Shown here: positions 26,535 through 34,559 of the stretch, piece by piece
How positions within the stretch are numbered: position 1 is the stretch's first letter
Layout: each line of letters starts with the position of its first letter
Position numbers and translations under genes: made by a program
The notes under the pieces: generated by a model
Told to the model about the DNA's origin: nothing
What the model saw: the letters and a program-made list of their open reading frames with translations, nothing else
The model's database searches: none
From: Martelella lutilitoris
Lineage (GTDB): Bacteria > Pseudomonadota > Alphaproteobacteria > Rhizobiales > Rhizobiaceae
Length of the DNA stretch: 54,861 nucleotides
Direction of reading: 5' to 3'
Assembly: GCF_005924265.1 (NCBI RefSeq)
Contig: NZ_VCLB01000013.1
Span: 1-54,861, forward strand

Positions 26535-27758
26535 TTACGGATTGAAGAGCTCTTCGATGTTCTGGTTCATCTTCTCGGCCGTGATTTCGCCGGTCAGCGC
26601 CCGCTGCATGTTGACGGGCCAGACCGTGTTGACGAAGTCCGAGGTCTCCGGCGTGTTCGGCAGCGTCACCGCGAAAGGCAGCGAGGCGACCGTGGCATCA
26701 ACGAAGCGCTTGGGATGCAGGGTCCAGTTGGCCGAATCCGACTTGGTGACGGGCAGTTGGCCGGTCGCCTCGTTGAATTCCTTGTTGTTGCCGGTCGTCG
26801 ACAGGAAGGAGATCCACTTCCAGGCGGCGTCCTTGCTTTCCGCGCTGGAGAAGATCGCCGTCGATTCATCGCCGAAGGTCGTCCAGTGGCCGCCGCCGCA
26901 TTCCGGCACGGTGGTCGCGGAAATCTTGTCGCCAAGAGCCGCCACCATGTCATTGGCCGAGCCGATATGGTGGATGGTCATGGCCGTCTTGCCGGCCTTC
27001 AGCGCGCCCGTGACTTCTTTGAACCCGTCATTGGGGGCGGACGGCGGGAAGACATGGTCCTTCTCGAACAGGTCGACCACCCATTGCGTGCCCTCGATCG
27101 CGGTCGGATTGGTCAGGCCGCCGGGCTGATCAAGGCTGACGCCGTCACGCGAAAGCACGAGGGACCCCCAGTGTTCCTGGCCGCCCTTGGCGCCCCGGAA
27201 GCCGAAGCCGTAGATGTCGGGATTGCCGTCGCCATTGGTATCCTGGGTAAGCGCCTTTGCCGCTTCGCGGAACTCTTCGCAGGTCTTCGGCACCTCCATG
27301 CCGAGTTCAGCCAGCATATCGGCGCGGTAGTAGAGATAAAGCACCACATACTGGATCGGCAGGTAGTACTGGTTGCCGTCGGGACCCTTGGTCAGTTCCA
27401 GCAGGTCATCCTGGAGGTCAGCCTTGCCGTCCCAGCCGGCGATATAGTCGTCAATCGGCACCAGAGCGCCCATTTCGACCAGACGCGGCTGGGCGTACAG
27501 CTTGACCATGGCGGCGTCAGGCGCATTGCCGGCGATGATCGAGGTGTAGAGATTGTCGTAATAGCTGTTCCAGGGAACGTTTTCGGCCTCGATCGTGATG
27601 CCGGGGTTCTGCTCCTCGAATTTGGCGATCAGATCGGACATCGGATTGTCCGCATTGTCGAAATGATACCAGAAGCGCACGGTATCATCGGCATTCGCCG
27701 CAGCACCATACGCGATGACCGACGCTGAAAGCGCCGCAATCGTCAGTAATTTCCTCAT
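26535..27758 (-). CDS. Extracellular sugar-binding protein of ABC importer (family 1)
   Basis: A 407-residue periplasmic solute-binding protein. The signal peptide ends near residue 23 (YGAAANA). The mature start TVRFWYHFDNADNPMSDLIAKFEEQNPGI is that of the MalE/UgpB-like family 1 group, and GKTAMTIHHIGSANDMV matches the conserved inner motif. The gene is 35 bp from the esterase gene upstream. It captures the substrate of the importer; identity of the sugar is unknown. Confidence 0.92.
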   Translation of the reverse strand: MRKLLTIAALSASVIAYGAAANADDTVRFWYHFDNADNPMSDLIAKFEEQNPGITIEAENVPWNSYYDNLYTSIIAGNAPDAAMVKLYAQPRLVEMGALVPIDDYIAGWDGKADLQDDLLELTKGPDGNQYYLPIQYVVLYLYYRADMLAELGMEVPKTCEEFREAAKALTQDTNGDGNPDIYGFGFRGAKGGQEHWGSLVLSRDGVSLDQPGGLTNPTAIEGTQWVVDLFEKDHVFPPSAPNDGFKEVTGALKAGKTAMTIHHIGSANDMVAALGDKISATTVPECGGGHWTTFGDESTAIFSSAESKDAAWKWISFLSTTGNNKEFNEATGQLPVTKSDSANWTLHPKRFVDATVASLPFAVTLPNTPETSDFVNTVWPVNMQRALTGEITAEKMNQNIEELFNP

Positions 27759-27792
27759 TTGCTCCTCCGCTTTGTTCCGCCTTTTGAGCGGT

Positions 27793-28815
27793 TCAAGTGG
27801 TTTTCATTTTGCCCGCAACTTCCAAGAAGGCGCTCGCCGCCTCCTCTGCCGCCGTCCGGGCTTCGGCGAGAACGGGGTTCATCTGCATGAAGCCATGCAC
27901 AACACCGGGATAGAGCCTGTACGTGTCCCGCCGCCCGAGCGCTTCGAGCCGGCGGGCAAGATTTGCAGTGTCAGAACGCAAGGGATCGATCGCCGCCGCA
28001 TTCAGATAGAGCGGCGGCAGCTTCAAAAGCGCCGCGTCATCGGCCTTGAGCGGCGAGACGAACGGGTTTTTGCGAACGGATGTATCGGGCGTGTAGAAAT
28101 CCCAGTAGCGCATCATCTTGGCACGCGTCAGACCGGGGCCCTCGGCGCTGTCGACATACGAACGAGAGGCGAAATCGTCGTCATAGACGCCATAGAAAAG
28201 AAGGCCTGCATCCGGCAGCGCCCCACCCTCATCGATCTGGCGCAGCATCAGGGCCAGGGCGAGATTGGCGCCGGCGCTGTCGCCCGACAGGGCGCGCGGC
28301 CCGTCGAGGCCTGCAAGCGGTGCCTTCCCTTCAAGCACGGCGCTCCACACCGCTGCGCAATCGTCCAGTCCGGCCGGATAAGGATGCTCCGGCGCGAGGC
28401 GATAATCGAAGGTGAGGACATGGGCGTTTGCCGCGACCGCAAGACGGCGAGCGGCATGTTCATGCGTTGCCATGCTGCAGAAGGCCCAGCCGCCGCCATG
28501 AACGAAGACGATCAGGCCATGGGCATTGGCCGAAGGGGTCATGAGACGACAGGCGACGGCATTGCCGGCAGGCCCTTCGATCGCAAAGTCGCTTGCGGCG
28601 AAAAGCGCCGGCATGTTCCGGTTCCAGCGCGCATTGACCGCCTCGGCCTGGGCGCGCCCGTCCCGGGGCCTCATCAGGGTCGGATCGCCAAGGGTTGCAT
28701 CTTCTTCGGCAAGACGCGCCAGAATAGCTTCCATCTCCGGCGACAGGAGACGATCCCGCGCGTGCGCCTCGAAGCGATCGCCGCCGTTATCCCCCTGCCC
28801 GCGTCCTCCCGTCAT
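27793..28815 (-). CDS. Alpha/beta hydrolase, hormone-sensitive-lipase (GDSAG) type esterase
   Basis: A 340-residue cytoplasmic carboxylesterase. The oxyanion-hole motif HGGGW is at 106-110, the nucleophile S180 lies in GDSAG, and the acid and base are in AAIDPLRSD and VVHGFM. No signal peptide is seen. The gene is second in the sugar operon, 4 bp after the GntR gene and 35 bp before the binding protein. It may remove an acyl group from an esterified sugar, or open a sugar lactone, once imported. That role is inferred from context only. Confidence 0.9.
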   Translation of the reverse strand: MTGGRGQGDNGGDRFEAHARDRLLSPEMEAILARLAEEDATLGDPTLMRPRDGRAQAEAVNARWNRNMPALFAASDFAIEGPAGNAVACRLMTPSANAHGLIVFVHGGGWAFCSMATHEHAARRLAVAANAHVLTFDYRLAPEHPYPAGLDDCAAVWSAVLEGKAPLAGLDGPRALSGDSAGANLALALMLRQIDEGGALPDAGLLFYGVYDDDFASRSYVDSAEGPGLTRAKMMRYWDFYTPDTSVRKNPFVSPLKADDAALLKLPPLYLNAAAIDPLRSDTANLARRLEALGRRDTYRLYPGVVHGFMQMNPVLAEARTAAEEAASAFLEVAGKMKTT

Positions 28816-28819
28816 GGCC

Positions 28820-29548
28820 TCATCTCCCCTCGGGCGCGTCTTCCGGCAGAATGCTGGGACCGAATTCGACGATCGTGGTGATATGATGGGACAGCGTTGC
28901 GACCGCGGCGTTGACGTCGCCGCTGTTGAGAGCCTCGACGATTGCCTCGTGCCGCTCGGCCGTCTCGACCAGATCCCGCCGATCCTTCGAGTTGAGGATC
29001 TTGAAGCGGTGATTGTGAATGAGGCAACGTCTGAGGATCGGCTGGACGGAGGGCAGGTTGGCCGCCTCGTAGAGCTTCAGATGAAATTCGCGGTCAAGCT
29101 GGGAGAGAAGATAGGCATCTTCGGCGCGCGCGGCGCGCATCATGGACATGATGATTTCGAGCAGGCTGTTGCGCAACAGCGAACCGTAGCGCTGCATGAT
29201 GCGCGGCACGCCGCGGCATTCGATCTCGCGCCGGACCATGATCAACTCCCGGGCATCCTCCGCCCTGGAATCGGCGACGAACGTGCCGCGATGCGGCAGG
29301 CGGTCGACCAGACCATCATGATCAAGCGCGATCAGCGCCTCGCGCGCCGTGCTCTGGCTGCAGCCGAAACGCTCGGCGATATCAAGCTCCAGGATGGCGG
29401 TGAGCGGCGGAATGTCGCCGAGCATGATATCGCGCTGCAGGTCGCCATAGACCGTCAGGCTGCGCCGCCCGGCGCGCCGGGCGGTCGCAGCAGAAGATCC
29501 GGAGGCAGAACCACCCTGCGGTTTTCCGAAATTTTCGATCGCCATCAT
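28820..29548 (-). CDS. GntR family regulator with FCD ligand domain
   Basis: A 242-residue repressor of the FadR/FCD group. The winged helix (about residues 28-95) includes LDIAERFGCSQSTAREALIALDHDGLVDRLPHRGTFV. The all-alpha FCD domain follows, with LDREFHLKLYEAAN and HHITTIVEFG carrying probable metal-binding Asp and His. It is the first gene of the catabolic operon and presumably reports the presence of substrate. The start could be either of two adjacent ATGs (29548 or 29545). A perfect palindrome lies 18 bp upstream of its start. Confidence 0.9.
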   Translation of the reverse strand: MMAIENFGKPQGGSASGSSAATARRAGRRSLTVYGDLQRDIMLGDIPPLTAILELDIAERFGCSQSTAREALIALDHDGLVDRLPHRGTFVADSRAEDARELIMVRREIECRGVPRIMQRYGSLLRNSLLEIIMSMMRAARAEDAYLLSQLDREFHLKLYEAANLPSVQPILRRCLIHNHRFKILNSKDRRDLVETAERHEAIVEALNSGDVNAAVATLSHHITTIVEFGPSILPEDAPEGR

Positions 29549-29565
29549 TCAATCCATTGCTTGCA

Positions 29566-29585
29566 TATCGATAACGTTATCGATA
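29566..29585. promoter_or_regulatory. Perfect 20-bp palindromic operator, LacI-like core
   Basis: TATCGATAACGTTATCGATA is fully self-complementary. It sits between the divergent GntR operon (start 29548) and the ATPase gene (start 29742), 18 bp upstream of the former. The AACGTT core with A/T-rich shoulders is typical of LacI-family operators rather than the FadR/FCD consensus. Binding here could control the whole sugar locus in both directions. Confidence 0.7.
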
Positions 29586-29741
29586 ATATAGCGATACCAA
29601 CGGAGCTTGGCAAGACGGATTTTTCGTCAGGTTCGCCACCAGCCACCGCAAGCCCGATGACCGGTGACGACCACGCAAAACTATGAAATTAATCGAAATT
29701 CCGGGTAAACAGCATAGAGCCCGGTCACCCGGGAGGTACTG

Positions 29742-30845
29742 ATGGCAAGCATCGAACTCGAAAAACTGGTCAAGGATTACGGCGCGTTCCGCGCGATCAA
29801 AGGTATCGACTTATCTATTGAGGATGGATCTTTTGTGACCTTTGTCGGCCCATCCGGCTGCGGCAAATCCACGCTTCTGCGCATGGTTGCCGGCCTGGAG
29901 GAAATCTCCGGCGGCAGGCTCAAGATCGACGGCAAGGTCGTCAATGACCTCGAGCCGCGCGAGCGCGACATCGCAATGGTGTTTCAGGACTATGCGCTCT
30001 ATCCGCACATGTCGATTGCCGAAAACATCGGTTTCGGCCTGAAGATGCGCGGCGTGGCAAAGGCCGAGATCGAAAAGCAGGTGAAGGAAGCAGCCGACAT
30101 CCTGCAGATCACCCAGTTGCTTGAGCGCAAGCCCGGTCAGCTCTCCGGCGGCCAGCGCCAGCGCGTGGCCATGGGCCGCGCCATCGTCCGCCGTCCGCAG
30201 GTCTATCTGTTCGATGAACCGCTTTCCAATCTTGATGCCAAGCTGCGCGTCGACATGCGCACGCAGATCAAACGCCTGCACACGCTGTTGAAGACCACGA
30301 CCATCTACGTCACCCACGACCAGGTGGAGGCGATGACGCTGGCCGACCACATCGTCATCCTGAAAGACGGCGTGATCATGCAACAGGGCAAGCCGGTCAG
30401 CGTCTACGAGCGCCCGGTCAGCCGCTTCGTCGGCGAATTCATCGGCTCGCCGAAGATGAACATCATCGAATCCCGCCTGGCATCAGAGGGTGGAGCCGCC
30501 GAGCTGCGCTTCTACGAATTCTCCCTGCCGGTCGCAGGCGGAGACGAAAACGGCAAGGCGGTCGAGATCGGCATCCGGCCGGAGCACCTCATTCCCTGCG
30601 CGCCTGAGGAAGCACTGTTTTCGGCCCGGATCGACGTTCTTGAGCCGCTCGGCTCCGACACGCATGCCATCTGCCTGCTCGGCGATACGGAAATCACCGC
30701 GCGCCTTGCGCCCGACCCCTCCTATCACCCGGGCCAGATCCTGCATTTCACCGCGGATGCGGACAAGATCCACTTCTTCGACACGAAAACCGGCGCCCGC
30801 CTCGAGATGGCGGCCATGCCGCTTGCCGCGGGGACGACGGCCTGA
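29742..30845 (+). CDS. ugpC: Sugar ABC transporter ATP-binding protein (UgpC/MsmK type)
   Basis: A 367-residue ATPase for CUT1 importers. Walker A is GPSGCGKST (36-44), the Q-loop MVFQDYALYPHMS, the signature LSGGQRQR, Walker B VYLFDEPLSNLD and the H-loop VTHDQ. The C-terminal regulatory part holds the TOBE-like segment VEIGIRPEHLIPC. GGGAGG precedes the ATG. It reads away from the operon holding the two permeases and binding protein, which lacks its own ATPase, so this is very probably the energising subunit. The symbol follows the family name only. Confidence 0.92.
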   Translation: MASIELEKLVKDYGAFRAIKGIDLSIEDGSFVTFVGPSGCGKSTLLRMVAGLEEISGGRLKIDGKVVNDLEPRERDIAMVFQDYALYPHMSIAENIGFGLKMRGVAKAEIEKQVKEAADILQITQLLERKPGQLSGGQRQRVAMGRAIVRRPQVYLFDEPLSNLDAKLRVDMRTQIKRLHTLLKTTTIYVTHDQVEAMTLADHIVILKDGVIMQQGKPVSVYERPVSRFVGEFIGSPKMNIIESRLASEGGAAELRFYEFSLPVAGGDENGKAVEIGIRPEHLIPCAPEEALFSARIDVLEPLGSDTHAICLLGDTEITARLAPDPSYHPGQILHFTADADKIHFFDTKTGARLEMAAMPLAAGTTA

Positions 30846-30862
30846 GCGAGAAAACCGCCCGG

Positions 30863-30885
30863 CTTCCCGCCCAAACGGCGGGAAG
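30863..30885. terminator. Hairpin after the ATPase gene
   Basis: CTTCCCGCC and GGCGGGAAG form a 9-bp perfect stem with a CAAAC loop, 18 bp after the stop of the ATPase gene. No T-tract follows. It probably ends or stabilises that message. Confidence 0.5.
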
Positions 30886-30925
30886 TCGCCGACCGCCGCC
30901 GAGAAGCCAAAAACACTCAAGAAAA

Positions 30926-30976
30926 TGGTGATCCCGACGCGATTCGAACGCGTGACCCCTCAGATTAGGAATCTGT
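30926..30976 (-). other. Attachment site: 3' portion of tRNA-Arg(CCU)
   Basis: Read on the minus strand, the element has the anticodon arm (ACAGA-TTCCTAA-TCTGA, anticodon CCT), a variable loop, the T arm ACGCG-TTCGAAT-CGCGT, the 3' acceptor strand CGGGATC, then A and CCA. The 5' half with a standard D arm and a matching GATCCCG acceptor strand is missing; island-like DNA takes its place. Such a 3' fragment is the usual mark left when an island inserts in a tRNA gene. The whole, rebuilt gene should sit at the far end of the island, beyond this window. Confidence 0.8.
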
Positions 30977-31092
30977 TACTTATACATACCTACTATCGCC
31001 TTGATCTACGATCACATACCATATACTATTGATTTAACGTCATTAATTTTACGATTGAATACGATGAAGCACGCTCCGTTTCCATCCTCTCT

Positions 31093-31121
31093 GCTTACCC
31101 CATGCTTACCTGACGCTTACC
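31093..31121 (+). repeat. Three GCTTACC direct repeats, 11 bp apart
   Basis: GCTTACC occurs at 31093, 31104 and 31115, separated by four bases each, so all copies face the same side of the helix. They lie between the attachment site and the recombinase gene. The arrangement is that of recombinase arm-type or excisionase binding sites. Confidence 0.75.
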
Positions 31122-31258
31122 CGAACAGGAAACAGATTTTGAGTCACGCCTTTTTCAGGCAGGTCAAAGCAAGCATCTCGCGGCAATGAAAGACAGTCGC
31201 CGTCACGGCTGTCATCGCCGTCATTGAGCTTTAAATTCAAAGAACTAAGAAAGCTGCA

Positions 31259-31297
31259 GTCGGCGTCAGAGGCCGTCATGCTGTCGCAGACGCCGAC
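31259..31297 (+). promoter_or_regulatory. Inverted repeat directly before the recombinase ribosome site
   Basis: GTCGGCGTC (31259-31267) and GACGCCGAC (31289-31297) are perfect complements with a 21-base loop. The second arm ends 2 bp before AGGAG. It could act as operator or as a leader hairpin limiting recombinase synthesis. Confidence 0.45.
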
Positions 31298-31307
31298 AGG
31301 AGCCACA

Positions 31308-32483
31308 ATGGTCAAGCTGACGAAGCGTGTCGTCGACACACTGAAAGCAACCGATAAAGAACAGGTCATGTGGGACGACGAACTGCGGGGCTTCGGCATC
31401 CGCATCAAACCAACGGGCGTCAAGAGCTACATCGTGCAGTACCGCAATGCGGGCGGTCGATCAAAGCGCAAGACGCTTGGACGACATGGTGAAATCACCC
31501 CCGATCAAGCGCGTAAGCTCGCGGCCGACGTCCGCCACGAGGTATCGAAGGGAGGCGACCCGGTAGCGGCCCGCGCTGCATGGAAAGCCGCGCCGACTGT
31601 CGACGACCTCATGACGGAGTACGTCACGAGCCATGTCGAGATTCATAACAAGCCCACGACCCAGGCAGAGGTAAAACGCCTAGTAGATCGTCGCATCCGT
31701 CCAGCTCTGGGCAAACTCAAGGTCAAAGAGGTCACGCGGCAGGACATCGCCAAACTGCACAGGAACATGCGGGAAACACCCCGGCAGGCCAACTTTGTCC
31801 TTTCCGTGATATCAAAGGCTTTCAACCTTGCGGAGGTTTGGGGATATCGAAACGATGGCACAAACCCAGTCAACAAGCTGCAGCGCTACAAGGAAAACAT
31901 CCGCAACCGACCTATCACCGATGCCGACTTGGAAAAGATCGGGGTGGCGTTTCGTGCCGCCGAACTAGACGGCTCAGTCTCGACCGGTTTGATCAACTTC
32001 TTTCGCCTGCTCGCGCTTACCGGTTGCCGCCTTTCAGAACTGCTCTCGTTGACTTGGGCAGAGATAGACTTCGAACGCGGCGTTCTTAACCTCAAAGACG
32101 CAAAGGCAGGCGCACGATCGCACGTCATCTCAACCATCGCCCTTGACCTATTCGCCTCCATGGAAAGGGTTCCGGGCAGCGAGTTTGTCTTCACCTCCGG
32201 ATCGGGCACGGCACCTTTTGACAAATCCAATGCCGAACGGGCCTGGCGCAAGCTTCGTAAGAGAGCAGGCCTTGAAGACCTGAGAATACACGACCTCCGA
32301 CACATGGTGGGAACCATGGCGGGCTCGAGCGGAGCGAATGCTTTTCAGATCCGCGATCTACTCGGACACAAGACACTTGCTGTTACCGGCCGCTATGTCG
32401 CACGTGATGATAATCCGATCAGGCAGATCCACGATCAGATATCAGCTCACGTCGAGCAAGGGCTATCGGGAAAAATACAATAG
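31308..32483 (+). CDS. Tyrosine-type site-specific recombinase (island integrase)
   Basis: A 391-residue phage-type integrase. It has an N-terminal arm-binding domain of the DUF4102 type (LTKRVVDTLKATDKEQVMWDDELRGFGIRIKPTGVKSY), a SAM-like core-binding domain (about 97-195) and a catalytic domain. The catalytic residues are R241 (TGCRLSEL), H328 and R331 (IHDLRH), H354 (LLGHKT) and Y363 (GRYV). ATG 31308 follows AGGAG by 6 nt; the frame is open to a TTG at 31224. It lies 330 bp from the tRNA-Arg fragment and is the likely enzyme for insertion and excision of the island. All key residues are intact, so it may be active. Confidence 0.93.
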   Translation: MVKLTKRVVDTLKATDKEQVMWDDELRGFGIRIKPTGVKSYIVQYRNAGGRSKRKTLGRHGEITPDQARKLAADVRHEVSKGGDPVAARAAWKAAPTVDDLMTEYVTSHVEIHNKPTTQAEVKRLVDRRIRPALGKLKVKEVTRQDIAKLHRNMRETPRQANFVLSVISKAFNLAEVWGYRNDGTNPVNKLQRYKENIRNRPITDADLEKIGVAFRAAELDGSVSTGLINFFRLLALTGCRLSELLSLTWAEIDFERGVLNLKDAKAGARSHVISTIALDLFASMERVPGSEFVFTSGSGTAPFDKSNAERAWRKLRKRAGLEDLRIHDLRHMVGTMAGSSGANAFQIRDLLGHKTLAVTGRYVARDDNPIRQIHDQISAHVEQGLSGKIQ

Positions 32484-32834
32484 TAAAAGGTTGATGGACG
32501 TCCTGCAGGTATCGCCGTGAGCACGAGTCAGTAGAAAGCACAGATCATGTCGATGAGACATGCTCCGCTCCTCAGTTTGGCACGCTGTCCGCTTTGCGCC
32601 CCCATTTCGGACGTCCAGCAGACCAAAGGCACACCCGAGAAGCGGACATAGAGTCTTGCAGGGTAATGACGCATACCTTAAGCGAAGTTGTCTCCGGCAA
32701 ACCCGGCGCGGTTCAGGTTTACAATTTCGCTTCGTCTCGAAGCCGGCCGTATGGACCAGCCACATGGATTTCACGATGTTTTATGCCTGTGCTTGAGGCG
32801 AACATTCGCTTGCCCGCCCCCGGATCGGACCCGT
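32484..32834. other. Gap after the recombinase, no recognisable gene
   Basis: Short open frames occur on both strands but none resembles a known protein. A 9-bp inverted repeat TGTCCGCTT/AAGCGGACA encloses 32586-32648 and may be the edge of a decayed repeat. Confidence 0.4.
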
Positions 32835-33590
32835 CTACTGCTTTGCCGCCCATGCCACCGCGTCCGGGCCCGCCGGCAGGACAGTGGGGCAGTCCGCCTC
32901 GGTCGCGGAACGGAAAATCGCCTCGGCAACATCGGACTCGTTGGTAATGTCCTCCGGGGGATGGGCCAGCAGGGCGGCAAGTGACTTCTGCGCGAATTCG
33001 GCATAGGCCGGCGGAAACCAGCCGCCCTTGGCGACGCGCTCTTGAATATTGGCCGCAAAATTTGTCGCGGGCGCGAGGCCGGGAACGACGACCCTTGCCC
33101 TGACATTGAACTGGGTCAGCTCACCGGCGGCAGATTCCGTCATTGCGACGACAGCGGCCTTGCTTGCACGATAAACCGCAAGCAACGGAAGTGGCGCGTA
33201 GATCGTGCTCGACGAAACATTGACGATTGTGCCGGACCGGCGTTCGCGCATGGCCGGTAGCACGGCCTGCATCATCGCAATCGTCCCGAACAGGTTGGTA
33301 TCAAAGACCTCGCGCGCCGTATCGAGTGGCGTGCCCTCCAGGGCATTGAACCAGCCAATGCCGGCATTGTTGACGAGGACGTCGATCGGTCCGGCCTGCG
33401 CAATCGCGTCAGCAATGGAGTTTGCATCCGTCACGTCAAGCGGCACAACATGCAGACGCTCCGAGGCCGGCATTGTGTTGGCGGCGGGGTTGCGCATGCT
33501 GGCGAAGACGCTCCATCCCTTGTCAAGGAAATGTAGAGCGGTCGCGCGGCCGAACCCGGTCGAGCAACCGGTGATGAAAACAGTGGGCAT
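32835..33590 (-). CDS. SDR family oxidoreductase
   Basis: A 251-residue classical short-chain dehydrogenase. The cofactor motif is TGCSTGFG (8-15), followed by NNAG, the serine in NVSSSTIYAP and the catalytic YRASK. It lacks an acidic residue that would clearly favour NAD; MRNP after the second strand suggests NADP. It is divergent from a TetR regulator 68 bp away, a common pairing in which the regulator represses the dehydrogenase. The substrate is unknown. Confidence 0.9.
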   Translation of the reverse strand: MPTVFITGCSTGFGRATALHFLDKGWSVFASMRNPAANTMPASERLHVVPLDVTDANSIADAIAQAGPIDVLVNNAGIGWFNALEGTPLDTAREVFDTNLFGTIAMMQAVLPAMRERRSGTIVNVSSSTIYAPLPLLAVYRASKAAVVAMTESAAGELTQFNVRARVVVPGLAPATNFAANIQERVAKGGWFPPAYAEFAQKSLAALLAHPPEDITNESDVAEAIFRSATEADCPTVLPAGPDAVAWAAKQ

Positions 33591-33627
33591 CTGATTATCC
33601 TTGGTGTTGAAGGTTCCCTGTAATATA

Positions 33628-33641
33628 TGAGGGTTTCCTCA
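33628..33641. promoter_or_regulatory. Small inverted repeat between SDR and TetR genes
   Basis: TGAGG-gttt-CCTCA lies in the middle of the 68-bp divergent region. Its position fits a TetR operator for both genes, but the arms are short. Confidence 0.35.
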
Positions 33642-33658
33642 GCTTTGGTAATCGCATT

Positions 33659-34288
33659 ATGAATCGTCCGGACCCGTTGCTCCTCAAGCCCAGAAAAGCG
33701 CCGCAACAGACGCGTTCAGCCGCGACCCTGGAGGCCATCCACACGGCTACTACTCAGGTTTTGATTGCCGAAGGCGTCGCCCGGCTAACGACCGCGCGGG
33801 TTGCCGAACGCGCCGGCGTCTCTATCGGCACGATGTATCAATATTATCCGAACAAGCAGGCGCTGCTGTTTGCCATGGTCGAACAGCAGCTTGAAACCGT
33901 CACCAATTTCATGCTCGCGGCTGCCGAGCAGTTGCGCGGGCAGGACGCGGGAACGGTCGCGGAGGGTCTTGCCTTGGCCTGGCTCAATGCCAAGACCTCT
34001 GACTCCGAAGCGTTCCAGACGCTTTATGGCATTGCCGCCGAATTCGACTTGCAGGCCAGCATGGAGCGGGTGCTCGCGCAGATGAGTGAGGCGTTCTCGA
34101 GCCTTCTGGCGGCAGCACCGGACGCCCATTTTTCCGACCGCGATGCGGTCGCCTTCATGCTTGCGGTGCTGATCGGCGGGTCGGTGCGCATGGTCCTCGA
34201 TGCCGCGGCCTCGCCGGACAATCTGGCCTGCCTGCGCCAAGAACTGCCGTGCGCCTGCCGCGCCTATATCGCCGCGGCGCAGCAATAA
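33659..34288 (+). CDS. TetR/AcrR family transcriptional regulator
   Basis: A 209-residue regulator. The N-terminal helix-turn-helix is RLTTARVAERAGVSIGTMYQYYPNKQALLFAMV (about 41-73). The C-terminal helical domain (about 80-200) would bind a ligand and dimerise. The divergent SDR gene is the probable target. The ATG has only a weak ribosome site, as often for repressors. Confidence 0.9.
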   Translation: MNRPDPLLLKPRKAPQQTRSAATLEAIHTATTQVLIAEGVARLTTARVAERAGVSIGTMYQYYPNKQALLFAMVEQQLETVTNFMLAAAEQLRGQDAGTVAEGLALAWLNAKTSDSEAFQTLYGIAAEFDLQASMERVLAQMSEAFSSLLAAAPDAHFSDRDAVAFMLAVLIGGSVRMVLDAAASPDNLACLRQELPCACRAYIAAAQQ

Positions 34289-34414
34289 CGGCCTTGCTTG
34301 ATCGAGACAGTCGGCCTGTAGATCGATTTATGTTTCATGATTCCGGCGACGTACAGCTCAATGCGCATATAGAATTGAAGCCGGATTTCGGCAGTTTTCA
34401 CAGAAACGGTACAC

Positions 34415-34450
34415 TTCAATTGAGAATTTTCGATCGACATCTCAATTGAA
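34415..34450. repeat. 11-bp inverted repeat in the gap between convergent genes
   Basis: TTCAATTGAGA (34415-34425) and TCTCAATTGAA (34440-34450) are perfect complements around a 14-base spacer that is itself part palindromic (TCGATCGA). Each arm also contains the palindrome CAATTG. It lies between the TetR gene and the convergent ABC exporter gene (271-bp gap). It may be a two-way terminator, although AT-rich, or a binding site left from a lost promoter; a TATATT box follows at about 34466. Confidence 0.45.
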
Positions 34451-34559
34451 TTGAAAAAAATCTTGTATATTCTGTGCAATACTTGCCCGCCGGAAATGAG
34501 AAACCCAACAGACAATGACGGTTGTCTTTGTGACAGTGTTCTACGACACGAAATTTCAC

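Noticed and set aside
30926-30976. A functional tRNA-Arg gene
   Set aside because: The 5' half has no standard D arm and the acceptor 5' strand does not pair fully, so only a 3' fragment is present.
31093-31121. CRISPR-like array
   Set aside because: Repeats are 7 bp with 4-bp spacers; no CRISPR repeat of 24-37 bp or cas gene occurs in the window.
32463-32774. 103-residue minus-strand frame after the recombinase gene
   Set aside because: No similarity, odd composition and no ribosome site; treated as non-coding.
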